The notes under the pieces are model-generated. The model did no database searches, had not been told where the DNA came from, and saw only the letters and a list, made by a program, of their open reading frames with translations. This document shows, piece after piece, positions 8,318 through 17,542 of a stretch of DNA of 64,000 nt. The position numbers and the translations under genes are program-made. The DNA is from Vibrio ulleungensis. Its GTDB lineage: Bacteria > Pseudomonadota > Gammaproteobacteria > Enterobacterales > Vibrionaceae. Position 1 is the first letter of the stretch, and each line of letters opens with the position of its first letter. Location of the stretch: the NCBI RefSeq assembly GCF_016900875.1, contig NZ_JAFEUM010000004.1:248001-312000 (forward strand). Reading direction: 5' to 3'.

Positions 8318-8725
8318 ATGACAGTTATCAACACAACGCGGCAAGCCAGTTGTCAATGCAATCAAGTGGACATTCAAACCAAGGGCGAACCGGTTCGTTC
8401 TGCTATTTGCCATTGCTTAGCGTGTCAAAAACGCACTGGCTCTGTATTTGGCGTCCAAGCACGATTTTTAACCTCTCAAGTCAACGTATTTGGAGAACTC
8501 GTTTCGTTCACCCGTATTGCAGACTCTGGCGATCAAGTCACACACAAGTTTTGTCCGCAGTGCGGTACCACGATGCTAATGTCTCTATCTAACGCTCCAG
8601 ACTTTACTGTGGTGCCATTAGGCGTCTTTAATAGCAGTGATTTTCCTACTCCTGCATTCTCTGTTTACGAATACCGCAAACATGGTTGGGTCGCCTTTAA
8701 CTGCGAAATGGATCATTTTGACTAG
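8318..8725 (+). CDS. GFA-family (glutathione-dependent formaldehyde-activating-like) protein
   Basis: A small zinc protein of about 135 residues with the GFA/CENP-V fold. Zinc ligands are visible as CQCN near the N-terminus, CHCLACQK about 20 residues later and CPQCGTTM near the middle. Family members are loosely named after glutathione-dependent formaldehyde-activating enzyme, but most have no proven activity. In-frame starts exist at 8309 (GTG), 8312 and 8318; I prefer 8318 because GGGT sits seven bases upstream. It stands alone between csrB and the yjiH-like gene. A second GFA protein is encoded at 10783-11193. Confidence 0.85.
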   Translation: MTVINTTRQASCQCNQVDIQTKGEPVRSAICHCLACQKRTGSVFGVQARFLTSQVNVFGELVSFTRIADSGDQVTHKFCPQCGTTMLMSLSNAPDFTVVPLGVFNSSDFPTPAFSVYEYRKHGWVAFNCEMDHFD

Positions 8726-8911
8726 GTTTCATTCACAAACGCCTTACAATTAACCAATTAATTTGTTCACACCAGTATAGAGAACTGAATATTTAGATAA
8801 AAACAATGAATAGTGTTGCAATTGTCAGGGGGGAAGCTTATTCTTGCGGTCAATAAATTAGGGTAAGACATTACCCACAGATGCTAACCAGTCCGTCGCG
8901 GTTTAAAGACT

Positions 8912-10261
8912 ATGAAAACAGAAAAAAATAAAAACTCATTTTGGGTATTTCTTATCCCATCACTTATTGGCCTATTTCTCTTTATGGCGCCGATCACTTT
9001 TAATGGTGACATCACCATCCCAATCGCAGTCATGGCAAAGTCGCTACTTGCTGCTCTAGATGGTACAGCCGTTCCAATCGTCACCGCGATCATTGCTATC
9101 ATGTCTTTAGCCACTATTGTGTGCCGAATTAAAATGCCTTCAATTGTCGCTAATAGCGAGTTTCTAAACGCACTATTTAACCCATCACCACTGTGGTTTG
9201 CCGTTCGTCTTATCGGTGGATTTGCTGTTGTCGCGACATACTTTCAAGTTGGCCCAGAGATGGTCTGGCATGAATACACGGGTGGATTAGTACTTAACGA
9301 TTTACTGCCAACTCTACTGTGTGTGTTTATCTTTGCAGGTATGCTACTGCCTTTACTGCTTAACTTTGGCTTATTAGAGCTTATGGGTACGCTGTTTAGC
9401 AAAATAATGCGCCCTCTATTCAACCTTCCTGGCCGCTCAGCAATCGACTGTATGGCTTCTTGGTTGGGCGATGGCAGTGTGGGCATATTGATGACCAGCA
9501 AGCAATATGAAGAAAAGTTCTACACTCAACGTGAAGCAGCAGTCGTCGGTACGACGTTCTCTGCAGTATCTATTACATTTAGCTTGGTTGTGATTGCGCA
9601 AGTTGAGTTAGAACACTTGTTCGTTCCTTTTTATGGTGCTGTTTGTTTAGCGGGTTTTGTTGCCGCGATAATCATCCCTCGCCTGCCACCACTGAGTCGT
9701 AAAAAAGATCTGTTCATTGACGACAGCAAACCAAGTAGCGACCACACTGGTATCCCAGAAGGCCATACGAGCTTTTCTTACGGCATGGAACTCGCGCTCG
9801 CGAAAGCAAACAAAGTGACATCATTCTCGTCAGTAGTAAAAGAAGGCGTAAAAAACGCTGCCGATATGGTTCTTGGAGTGCTACCTGTAGTAATGGGTAT
9901 CGGTACCATCGCGTTGATCATTGCAGAAAACACCAGTGTGTTTACCTTTCTTGGTCAGCCATTCATTCCTTATTTAGAACTACTTGCTATTCCTGAAGCT
10001 GCAGCAGCGTCGGAAACAATGGTCGTAGGCTTTGCTGATATGTTCATTCCGTCTATCTTGGCGGCCTCTATTGAAAGTGACTTAACACGCTTTGTGATTG
10101 CGGCAATGTCGGTCACTCAGCTTATCTACATGTCTGAAGTAGGTGCGCTGCTACTAGGTAGCAAAATACCGGTCAATATTGGTGAGCTGTTTATTATCTT
10201 TATCCTGCGTACCATTATTACACTGCCTGTCATAGCGGGTGTTGCTCATCTCATTTTCTAA
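8912..10261 (+). CDS. yjiH: YjiH-like membrane protein with nucleoside-recognition (Gate) domain
   Basis: A 449-residue polytopic inner-membrane protein with about ten hydrophobic segments. Its start and overall pattern, including SWLGDGSVGILMTSKQYEEK and the later EAAAASETMVVGFADMF, match the YjiH family, which carries the nucleoside-recognition Gate domain. No transport substrate has been firmly established for this family. The gene is monocistronic, with a strong bidirectional terminator just after the stop and a 186-bp upstream region. Confidence 0.85.
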   Translation: MKTEKNKNSFWVFLIPSLIGLFLFMAPITFNGDITIPIAVMAKSLLAALDGTAVPIVTAIIAIMSLATIVCRIKMPSIVANSEFLNALFNPSPLWFAVRLIGGFAVVATYFQVGPEMVWHEYTGGLVLNDLLPTLLCVFIFAGMLLPLLLNFGLLELMGTLFSKIMRPLFNLPGRSAIDCMASWLGDGSVGILMTSKQYEEKFYTQREAAVVGTTFSAVSITFSLVVIAQVELEHLFVPFYGAVCLAGFVAAIIIPRLPPLSRKKDLFIDDSKPSSDHTGIPEGHTSFSYGMELALAKANKVTSFSSVVKEGVKNAADMVLGVLPVVMGIGTIALIIAENTSVFTFLGQPFIPYLELLAIPEAAAASETMVVGFADMFIPSILAASIESDLTRFVIAAMSVTQLIYMSEVGALLLGSKIPVNIGELFIIFILRTIITLPVIAGVAHLIF

Positions 10262-10279
10262 TGTTTGAGTAGAACTATC

Positions 10280-10316
10280 AAAAAGCCCCAGCCATTCAAT
10301 ATGGTTGGGGCTTTTT
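10280..10316. terminator. Bidirectional Rho-independent terminator
   Basis: A perfect stem AAAAAGCCCCA / TGGGGCTTTTT with A- and T-runs on the two sides. It lies between the plus-strand yjiH-like gene and the minus-strand gene at 10348, so it can serve both. Confidence 0.9.
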
Positions 10317-10347
10317 AGTCTAATTATTAGCTCAATGACAAATACCG

Positions 10348-10719
10348 CTAACCATTAATCAGCGTTAGCACTAAGCAAAACAGCATTGGCAGCAATCCAG
10401 CGACAAACAGACCCATAGACCAGCTTCTATTTGCAGCGTTCATCACAGCATCCGCCTTTTTGGCAGCGGTAAAATCAACCATACTTTTTACTTTGCTATT
10501 CATTGATATGGGATCTGCTGCATCATTCGCAGTGACTGAGCGAGATGAACGCGTTAAAAAATGCAATACGCCCGCTACTGCCCAAAGAACCAGCGCCATA
10601 AAAAAGGCAACATCGCTGAGTGACTGAATACCAAAAGCATTGTATTTGTCATCCAGGTACAGCACTGCAACATAACTTAAGGCATTGCTAATAATAATAA
10701 AATTAAGAAACCGAAACAT
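10348..10719 (-). CDS. Hypothetical small membrane protein
   Basis: A 123-residue protein I do not recognise. It shows three hydrophobic segments: residues 4-22, a second at about 36-56 (DVAFFMALVLWAVAGVLHFL) and a C-terminal one at about 100-120 (GLFVAGLLPMLFCLVLTLI). A hydrophilic loop of about 40 residues lies before the last helix. It converges with the yjiH-like gene across the terminator and has no clear functional neighbour. Confidence 0.65.
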   Translation of the reverse strand: MFRFLNFIIISNALSYVAVLYLDDKYNAFGIQSLSDVAFFMALVLWAVAGVLHFLTRSSRSVTANDAADPISMNSKVKSMVDFTAAKKADAVMNAANRSWSMGLFVAGLLPMLFCLVLTLING

Positions 10720-10782
10720 ACTCCCCTCCTAGCCCGCACACTTTGTCTTGCTGGGATAGGCAGAAATGTAACACTAACCAGT

Positions 10783-11193
10783 TTATGCATCTGATTTTAT
10801 ATTGCTTTGTGAGGCAGCGATCACTTCTTCGCCAGTCATCATATGCGTATGATTAGAAAACTGATAAAACGCTGGTTTCTCTTCGACAAAAATCTGATGG
10901 GTAAAGTCAAACTCTTGGTCCGTAAATATACCCACAGACACAATAAACTCATCATTGGGCTTTAAGTAATAAAATAAATGAGTGCCACAACGTCCGCAAA
11001 AGCCCCTATCGGCCCATTGTGATGAGGTATAACGCACCGGCTCTTCCCCAGTAAATAGTGCATCACTGCCCGCTGATACGGCCATATAGGGTCCTGATGT
11101 CCACTTTCGGCACATATCACAATGACAAGCCCCCACCTCTTTGTTGTCCGAAATCTCTACTCTAATTGCACCACACAAACATTGACCTTTCAT
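10783..11193 (-). CDS. GFA-family zinc protein
   Basis: A 136-residue GFA/CENP-V-fold protein starting MKGQCLCGAIRVEI. Zinc ligands are seen in CLCGA, CHCDMCRKWTSG and FCGRCGTHLFYYL. The ATG at 11193 is preferred over an upstream in-frame ATG at 11238 because GAGGAA lies seven bases before it and the conserved family start is MKGQC. It is the second GFA-type protein in the window and only distantly similar to the one at 8318. The biochemical role is unproven for most of the family. Confidence 0.87.
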   Translation of the reverse strand: MKGQCLCGAIRVEISDNKEVGACHCDMCRKWTSGPYMAVSAGSDALFTGEEPVRYTSSQWADRGFCGRCGTHLFYYLKPNDEFIVSVGIFTDQEFDFTHQIFVEEKPAFYQFSNHTHMMTGEEVIAASQSNIKSDA

Positions 11194-11256
11194 TTCAATT
11201 TCCTCTACCCGTGTCACCCAATTCTGTATTGAACGCACCGCTTATAACGCCGCGGT

Positions 11257-11889
11257 TTAACGCTCGTTCCACCCTTTGCCCGACAACACTTTGTCACGGC
11301 ACTTTAGAATTCTAGACTCTCTAGTCTTAGACCGCTTTGCACCGTTAAAATGCAGTAAATATCCTCGCTGCCGACCAGGAGTTAATGCCCCAAACGCAGC
11401 ACGATAATCAGAGTCGTGTTCAAACAGTGCCAACAGCTCCACGGGATAATCGTCGCGTGAAACCACCTTTGTTGGTATTTTCTGGCCGCTTTGACTAATT
11501 TTTATCGCCTGTTCTATAAAGCTTTTTAGTGAGTCACTCACACTTTTTACGCTATCTCTTGAGGTGACTTTCAGATAACGAGCGTGCTCTGAATTTTTAC
11601 CGGGCTTCTCCAGCAGATTTTCGGGATCGTTGATAAGGGCACCTCTAAAAAACGATACCGTTGCTGCGCTTTTTAGCGCACTTAACATCAAAATGTTTTT
11701 CCCTTCAAAGGTGTAACATGGGCAGTGCCACTTAATCTCCTCCGTGAGCCCCGAACGTTGTATTATGCTACGCAACTCGGAAAGTTCATCTCGCCAGCTA
11801 TTCACCTTACACTGAGGTGTGTTGCCTAACTCGCAACGCCCACACCCAGACTCCAAAAATTGCTCAACGTTAGTGGGTTTAATGGTCAC
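11257..11889 (-). CDS. YdeI-family protein with DUF1801 domain
   Basis: A 210-residue protein. Residues about 30-120 carry a DUF1801-like domain (EIKWHCPCYTFEGKNILMLS). The C-terminal part contains the YdeI-family stretch FGALTPGRQRGYLLHFNGAK followed by the basic KRSKTRESRILKC. The related E. coli and Bacillus proteins have poorly defined roles; Bacillus YdhG/YdeI has been linked to iron chaperoning by fold only. It may be transcribed with the GFA gene downstream (63 bp gap). Confidence 0.8.
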   Translation of the reverse strand: MTIKPTNVEQFLESGCGRCELGNTPQCKVNSWRDELSELRSIIQRSGLTEEIKWHCPCYTFEGKNILMLSALKSAATVSFFRGALINDPENLLEKPGKNSEHARYLKVTSRDSVKSVSDSLKSFIEQAIKISQSGQKIPTKVVSRDDYPVELLALFEHDSDYRAAFGALTPGRQRGYLLHFNGAKRSKTRESRILKCRDKVLSGKGWNER

Positions 11890-12094
11890 AACAACTCCTT
11901 GTCATCGTTTGGCTGCACTGATTGACCTATATCAACGTAGACCAACTCTTTGAATAAATTCATAAAACTATTTTAGTTCGCTGTGGTCTACTATGCGAAT
12001 ACAGTGCGAAAAACTGAGATAACAGCTGCGAAAATGTACATCTCAAAACCACTCACTAAACACATTTTCGAGTATAAAAAGGAAAGGATCTTCC

Positions 12095-13294
12095 ATGAAA
12101 AAGGGACTCATTCTATTTACAGCGTCGACGCTATCCCCTTTGGTTTTAGCCTCTACGCTCGTGTATGAAGCAAAGCAGGCAGATGGCAACCCCCGACTCA
12201 AATTATCCGTTGATACAAGCGAGATTGAAACGTTTGAGGTGATGAAACCTAGAAACCTCACAGAGGCCGAGCCTCCAAAATTTGTCTGTTATAATGGCGA
12301 GCAAGTTGTTGAAGGTGCCTATAATCAATCGCTTACCTGTGACACGCTAAGTTGGGAGCTGCCGTTTTTACAAACCGATCCGTTAGGCTTTAATATCGCC
12401 GAGCAGACTAATCAGTATTCTGCTGAAAAAGGGTGGTTCTTTTTTAGCGAATGGTCATCGCTACCTAGAGTACAAACGGACCAAGGCATCACGGAAAGTA
12501 AGCTGTGTGTACCAGGCGTACTAGAAAACTGTTACGACCTACCAACCTTAGATCAAGCTCCGCTTTTGCTCATGTGGGGAATAGACTCAATTGTCATAAG
12601 CGAACAGAATTACCGGTTCGAATTGCGCAGTGATGTGTCTGCGGTCATCGACAATCAAGCACAGTGGTTACCTACTTTTAAACAGCAATTGAATTATCTG
12701 TCGCAGGTATTCTCTGCCCCTCAAGAGATTAACTGGCAAATGAATGTATTTGGGCGCGAAATGGAGACGGGTAATGTGAGTGGCGCGGCAGGATATAGCT
12801 CGATTAACGTCAACGTCCCTCTCAAAGATGGAGCCTTAGTCGATGCCTCATACCCACACCTGCTAAAGATTTTGGCACATGAAGCCATCCACGGACTCGA
12901 CACTCGGGCGCATCCACTGTGGATCACAGAAGGACTCGCAGAATACTACGCACAGAAATCACTTAAACAGACACCTTTTGCACTACCGGATGCCAAAATT
13001 CAATGGCAAGCCATCGCTCAACGGCTGCCTTTTGCGGCCACTGGACTTCTGCAAGCCAATCGTGACCTAGTCGAACTCAATCAGCAGCACTATCAAATGC
13101 TGTTTTACACCAAAGCGGTGGCGTTTTGGCAGCAGCTCGATGAAGAGCTCAGTGCAGCTGGGCAATCATTGGACACTTATATGACACAACCATTAGCGGG
13201 TGAGGACTATCAGTTATCAACTGAGTTTACTCAAGCTGTCATTAGCGCGATAGGTGCTGAGAAATGGGCTCAATTAACCGAAGTATATTTATAG
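12095..13294 (+). CDS. Exported putative zinc metallopeptidase (HExxH)
   Basis: This 399-residue protein begins with a signal peptide (MKKGLILFTASTLSPLVLAS). Near residue 264 it has a zinc-protease motif HEAIH, followed about 16 residues later by WITEGLAEYYAQ, the pattern of gluzincin (peptidase MA-like) proteins in which the later Glu is the third zinc ligand. The N-terminal 200 residues are not recognised and contain four cysteines that could form disulfides in the periplasm. ATG 12095 follows AAAGGAAAGG. It stands alone, divergent from the YdeI gene. The substrate is unknown and peptidase activity is inferred. Confidence 0.72.
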   Translation: MKKGLILFTASTLSPLVLASTLVYEAKQADGNPRLKLSVDTSEIETFEVMKPRNLTEAEPPKFVCYNGEQVVEGAYNQSLTCDTLSWELPFLQTDPLGFNIAEQTNQYSAEKGWFFFSEWSSLPRVQTDQGITESKLCVPGVLENCYDLPTLDQAPLLLMWGIDSIVISEQNYRFELRSDVSAVIDNQAQWLPTFKQQLNYLSQVFSAPQEINWQMNVFGREMETGNVSGAAGYSSINVNVPLKDGALVDASYPHLLKILAHEAIHGLDTRAHPLWITEGLAEYYAQKSLKQTPFALPDAKIQWQAIAQRLPFAATGLLQANRDLVELNQQHYQMLFYTKAVAFWQQLDEELSAAGQSLDTYMTQPLAGEDYQLSTEFTQAVISAIGAEKWAQLTEVYL

Positions 13295-13322
13295 TTTTTC
13301 GTCCTAACTTTTAACATAGTGT

Positions 13323-13865
13323 TTAGAGCTTAGCGAGAAACGCTTTGCTCTGGCTAGGTGAGCGCAAACGAATAAATTGAATATGCGCGTATTGAGGATC
13401 GGCCATCATTGATTCGTAACGTTCAACATTGCTGTGATAGGTTTTAAGGGTCCACAATATGACCGAGTCTTTGCTCATAAACGATTTACGAAAGGACTCT
13501 TTGTTGCCTGTTCCGGCCCATAGTTCCTTGCGAGTTAAACTTCTTATAAAGGCCCGTTTAACAGCTTGCAAGACCGTCCTTGTGTAGGAGTAATTGATCC
13601 ATATGACTGTATCAACATCCCGCCACTTAACCGGCACGGTACGGTTGTAGTTTCCGTCCAAAACCCAACGCTCAGTGGCGGTTTCCTGGCGAATCTTTTC
13701 AAAAAACTGCTCATCGGGAGTTTCGCCCCAATTGGGCAACCAAAACAGGGCATCTAGCTCTATATGAGGCACCTGTAATTTCGTTGCGAGCTTGCGGCTA
13801 AAGGTGGATTTACCACTGCCACTGGTGCCCACAACGTTTACTTTTAACAGTTTTGACGCGTTCAT
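13323..13865 (-). CDS. P-loop nucleotide kinase-like ATPase (adenylate kinase / FlaR-like)
   Basis: A 180-residue P-loop protein. The Walker A motif GTSGSGKST lies at residues 13-21, followed by HIELDALFWLPNW and an arginine-rich helix. This is the pattern of small adenylate-kinase-related proteins annotated as topology modulation or FlaR-like. They are presumed to phosphorylate a small molecule, but no substrate is established. It converges with the metallopeptidase gene, ending 29 bp from its stop. Confidence 0.8.
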   Translation of the reverse strand: MNASKLLKVNVVGTSGSGKSTFSRKLATKLQVPHIELDALFWLPNWGETPDEQFFEKIRQETATERWVLDGNYNRTVPVKWRDVDTVIWINYSYTRTVLQAVKRAFIRSLTRKELWAGTGNKESFRKSFMSKDSVILWTLKTYHSNVERYESMMADPQYAHIQFIRLRSPSQSKAFLAKL

Positions 13866-13975
13866 TCTTCCCTCACTATCGCGCTTTCGATATGCCGTTA
13901 CACAAAAACAGTAGTCGTATTTTCAGGCAGTAGGGTATAGTCTTTATACAGGATTTCAATACTTTGTGAGCTTTT

Positions 13976-14374
13976 ATGGACAAACTGATAGAACAAGAGA
14001 TTGCGCTGCATCAGCACCATACTCGCACCGACGTAGCGACGATTAAACGTTTACTCGATCCACAGTTTCTTGAAGTTGGTCATTCAGGTAAAACCTTCGA
14101 CCTCAGTTGGGTGCTCAGGCATCAACCCAACGAAAAGCCCAGTGAAGTCCAAATCCACTCGCAAGATTATCAAGCCCACCCATTGTCCGATACCGTAGTC
14201 ATGCTCACTTATAAAACCGCATGGAACGATGGGATTGGCAACATAACTCGGCATACAAAACGCAGCTCGATCTGGGTGCGAAACGGAGAATTGTGGCAAA
14301 TGCGCTATCATCAAGGCACTCCCTGTGAGCCGTTTGCGCTAACCAGAAATTGCTCTGCTGTCACCGAGGATTAA
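13976..14374 (+). CDS. DUF4440 / NTF2-like protein
   Basis: A 132-residue protein with the SnoaL/NTF2-like fold pattern of DUF4440 proteins: an N-terminal helix (LIEQEIALHQHHTRTDVATI), then DPQFLEVGHSGKTFDL and a final strand containing SSIWVRNGELWQMRYHQGT. Such proteins are usually small cytoplasmic dimers with an open ligand pocket and no assigned reaction. It converges with the M3 peptidase across a terminator. Confidence 0.8.
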   Translation: MDKLIEQEIALHQHHTRTDVATIKRLLDPQFLEVGHSGKTFDLSWVLRHQPNEKPSEVQIHSQDYQAHPLSDTVVMLTYKTAWNDGIGNITRHTKRSSIWVRNGELWQMRYHQGTPCEPFALTRNCSAVTED

Positions 14375-14381
14375 TACCGCC

Positions 14382-14411
14382 AAAAAAAGAGACGCTGCAA
14401 TAGCGTCTCTT
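14382..14411 (-). terminator. Rho-independent terminator between convergent genes
   Basis: Stem AAGAGACGCT / AGCGTCTCTT with a five-base loop. On the minus strand it is followed by seven Ts, so it mainly terminates the M3 peptidase transcript. The weaker T content on the plus side could still serve the DUF4440 gene. Confidence 0.85.
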
Positions 14412-14437
14412 ATGGGTTTAGATCTAGCCGCTATACA

Positions 14438-16285
14438 TTAGCGCCCATATTGCTCAACAATAAACTGTTCAAACGCATCGCACATAGCGCTGTCTGACTC
14501 TGTATTGATCGCCAATTGTTTCGCCCCATCGACCACTTCAATCGACGCATTCAGCGACGCGGGCACCGCTTGAGTACGCGTTGAAATTGCTGCTATCTTT
14601 TGCTTCTCACTGTCCCATGCTTGTTCAACCGTTTGATTACAGGCATCCGCTAAATACTTAGCGTTAAATCCTTCGCCAGTAAGCGCACGGATGGTGTCAT
14701 CATGAGACACACTGTTACCAGGTTTCCAGTAGTGTTGTGCCAGCAATGGGCCAATTTCTGGGTTATCGGTCAAATAGCCAAACTTCTCGGTGAAGTAGGC
14801 ACGAGTTTGGTAAACCGCCATGTGAGCCAGCAAATAACCTTGGTAGGCACAGGCCGCTTCATCAGACAGTAAGTGTGGGATGGCCATTAGTGGGCGCGGG
14901 CTACACTCAATGCCCAAAATGTCTAACTCACATTCGCGTGCAAGCGAGGTTGCGCGCTCTGGAGTCAGCTCTTCGTCGCTCAACTCATAAAGGGCACGTT
15001 CAAAGTAAGGCACCACCAAGATACTGCGCTCTTGATACGCAGAGAATGGCTGGCGACTTTCGATCATCGACTTAATGATGCTATCTGGAACCGCTTCACC
15101 TTGGTCATTGATCGCATACTGTTTTAGCCAATCAGCATCAGTGAGCAGCGAGTCACAAAACATGGATTGCGTTTCGGCATAAGCCATTGAAGTTGGGGCA
15201 AATTCTTGAGAAAAGCTTGGTGAATTTAGCTTAACATTGGCAAAGTGTGCAGCGTGCCCGCCTTCGTGAAACAGAGTATTAATTCCATCAAAGCCGCTGC
15301 CAACCTGATCCGGTTTTGCGTTACTGGTGAAGTTCACTTTTGCGGGAACCCACTCACCTTGATCCACAAACGAAGGAACAGGCCCGTGACAAAAACCGTT
15401 AGGGTATTTGCCCTTTCGATCCAACAGATCAAGGCAAAGCTCTGCGCCAGAGTAATCGATATTCAGACGACCAAACGACTCCACCCAACGGCGTAAAGAC
15501 TTAGAAAAAGGTACGTATGGGTCAAGCTCACGCATGACATCGCCAGCAAACGAGTAATTAAAGTTATACCCTTTAAGGGCTTGTTCACCTTTCTTCTCGG
15601 CCAACTCTTTTAAACTGCGTTGATGCGCATCACGAGTGCGAACTTCAAAGTCATCCAAAATGGTGAATAGCTGTTCCGTGGTCATATTTTCGGTCTTTTC
15701 GATCGAGTAATCGAAAAAGCTGTTGTAGCCCAAAGAGCGCGCAAACTGATTACGCAGCTTCACAAGCTCTAAAAAGCCATTGACTAGTAACCATTGCTCA
15801 AGATCCAGTAAAGCTTGGTGGGCCGATTGGCGGACCGCCTCAGAACTGTTGGCACGAATGGTCGATGCTAAAACAGGCAATGAGCCTTCAACCTGCTCAC
15901 CTTGCTCATTAACGAAAAATTGCTGATGAGCCTGTTTTTTCTCAAACAGATCTGCTTCAAATTGGATCAATTTTGTTTTAAGTGCTTGTGCTTCTTCGCC
16001 TTCAATCGCATGCGACTTAAACATATTAAGCCAGCCGGTTAGGCCTTGAATGGTTGATGCTTTTATTTTGTCGTCGGCAATCTCTTCTGCTGCAAGCAAC
16101 TGCGCTTTGACTTTTTCAATCTGACTGGCGTCACTCAAAAAGTCGGTCCACTGGGTTTGCGCTTTAGTCGAACCCGAATGATCGTCGCTGATCCCCATAT
16201 AGGTTTCCCAGAAAAAGTCCTCTTTGGTTCTGTGAATGCTGAGGTATGTGTGATTTAACTGATTGAGGTAGTCTGTAGCCGACAT
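14438..16285 (-). CDS. M3-family oligoendopeptidase-like zinc metallopeptidase
   Basis: A roughly 615-residue cytoplasmic peptidase. The M3 active site HEGGHAAHF (HExxH) lies near residue 340, preceded by NTLF, and the mostly helical architecture is as in thimet oligopeptidase / PepF. It should degrade short peptides. The ATG at 16285 (MSATDYLNQ) is chosen over the one at 16303 because AAGGA stands just upstream. It ends in a strong terminator. The AlkD-like gene lies 149 bp upstream on the same strand. Confidence 0.88.
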   Translation of the reverse strand: MSATDYLNQLNHTYLSIHRTKEDFFWETYMGISDDHSGSTKAQTQWTDFLSDASQIEKVKAQLLAAEEIADDKIKASTIQGLTGWLNMFKSHAIEGEEAQALKTKLIQFEADLFEKKQAHQQFFVNEQGEQVEGSLPVLASTIRANSSEAVRQSAHQALLDLEQWLLVNGFLELVKLRNQFARSLGYNSFFDYSIEKTENMTTEQLFTILDDFEVRTRDAHQRSLKELAEKKGEQALKGYNFNYSFAGDVMRELDPYVPFSKSLRRWVESFGRLNIDYSGAELCLDLLDRKGKYPNGFCHGPVPSFVDQGEWVPAKVNFTSNAKPDQVGSGFDGINTLFHEGGHAAHFANVKLNSPSFSQEFAPTSMAYAETQSMFCDSLLTDADWLKQYAINDQGEAVPDSIIKSMIESRQPFSAYQERSILVVPYFERALYELSDEELTPERATSLARECELDILGIECSPRPLMAIPHLLSDEAACAYQGYLLAHMAVYQTRAYFTEKFGYLTDNPEIGPLLAQHYWKPGNSVSHDDTIRALTGEGFNAKYLADACNQTVEQAWDSEKQKIAAISTRTQAVPASLNASIEVVDGAKQLAINTESDSAMCDAFEQFIVEQYGR

Positions 16286-16434
16286 AATGATCCTTAATTC
16301 CATGGATAAACGTTTGGCGAATGCCTAAAACCTGAAGCATTCTACTCTTAGTTGCCAGAGAAATCAGCGGATAGCCCTAATTTCTTGCAATAAAGGCCAT
16401 TAAACCGCCGTCGTGTGGCAGCCGTAACTGATTA

Positions 16435-17079
16435 TCAATCCCCTCTCTTGCCAACTTCAATACGAATGAACTCTGGAAGATAAGAGGGAGTGCAGTTTTT
16501 TGAGACTTTCTCATCTTTATAGAGGGCGACTCGCTCTCCCAGTTCAATACAGCGCTGTCGATGTGCTGCTTCAAAAATACCAATCCAGCCAGCGCAAAAA
16601 TTCATCGCCCACTGCACTTGCGCTTCTTCATCCGCTAAATGAGCATCAAGATAGTCCAGTAGCTGCGCACTGTTGTCTATTGGAAGTGTTTTACCCGTCC
16701 ACCTTAGGCGAGCTTGATGATACCAAAACCAGCGACGAAGCAGAGGGACAGACGATTGCTGCCAGTTCAGTAACAAAGTCGTCAGCGCCTTATCTTTGGT
16801 CAGTTGATTGGCTAAAAGCCAATCGCTGAGCATATTTCTCTCATCTTCTGGGTGCGACGCAAGATCGGTAGCAATGGTATTGATACTTTCCTCGCTCAAC
16901 TGCTTTTTGTCGAAAATTAGTACCGCCAAAAGGCGAGGGAAATAGAGCGCGGTCGCCCATAACTCCAAAGCCAACGAATGATCTTTCTTAATGGTCTTGG
17001 CAAGTTTTTTAATCTCGCCCATTTTGCTATAACCCGCCAACTCTTTCAGAATCTGTTGCGCTTGTTCCGATCCAGCCAT
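16435..17079 (-). CDS. AlkD-like DNA alkylation repair (HEAT-repeat) protein
   Basis: A 214-residue all-helical protein resembling DNA alkylation repair proteins of the AlkD/HEAT-repeat group: KMGEIKKLAKTIKKDHSLAL, LWATALYFPRLLAVLI, and WVQ-type helices around QVQWAMNFCAGWIGIF. AlkD-type proteins remove N3/N7-alkylated bases without base flipping. ATG 17079 is used, with AGGAG upstream; a GTG one codon earlier is possible. It may join the Ada-AlkA and Ogt functions at 61-63 kb, though not in the same operon. Confidence 0.75.
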   Translation of the reverse strand: MAGSEQAQQILKELAGYSKMGEIKKLAKTIKKDHSLALELWATALYFPRLLAVLIFDKKQLSEESINTIATDLASHPEDERNMLSDWLLANQLTKDKALTTLLLNWQQSSVPLLRRWFWYHQARLRWTGKTLPIDNSAQLLDYLDAHLADEEAQVQWAMNFCAGWIGIFEAAHRQRCIELGERVALYKDEKVSKNCTPSYLPEFIRIEVGKRGD

Positions 17080-17148
17080 CACAGCTCCTTGTGTTGTTTT
17101 CCTAAGTCAAACGGTTCAGTTTACCGTTCGCTTATGAACTATTACATC

Positions 17149-17395
17149 TTAGGATAGCACCCAAACAACTACCCATTTAATCGATAGTTGGTGCCATTCA
17201 TAAAGGTGAAGCAGCACATCTCTAAGATTTCTATCGCGGCTCCAATGCTGCTCTTTTATGCTCGCATCAGCGAAAAAGTCAAACTCGGTGTTGAGCGCCT
17301 CCTCTGACATCGAATCAATAAAACAAAACAGCTTATTGAAATTCTATCTGGCTTGTGAAATCAACTCACCCTTTGTCTTAGGAGCTAGACCAAAA
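17149..17395 (-). pseudogene. ClbS/DfsB-family (DUF1706) pseudogene remnant
   Basis: On the minus strand the translation reads PKTKGELISQAR, then an in-frame TAG, then NFNKLFCFIDSMSEEALN and HWSRDRNLRDVLLHLYEWHQ before a stop at 17149. This matches the N-terminal half of ClbS/DfsB-like four-helix-bundle proteins. The start codon is missing, there is an internal nonsense codon, and the C-terminal half is absent. The gene is dead and marks the left edge of the accessory patch. Confidence 0.7.
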
Positions 17396-17542
17396 AACGA
17401 AGCCTCCACTTCGACTCGTGGAGTTTAGTGAGTGACAATAAGGATCGATCGAGTCCTAAGAAGCTTTTGGACAACAGCGTTTTAGATGTGCTGCTATGAA
17501 CTATTTCAATCAGATTAGAAAAAGTATCTTGAAACCGTAAAC

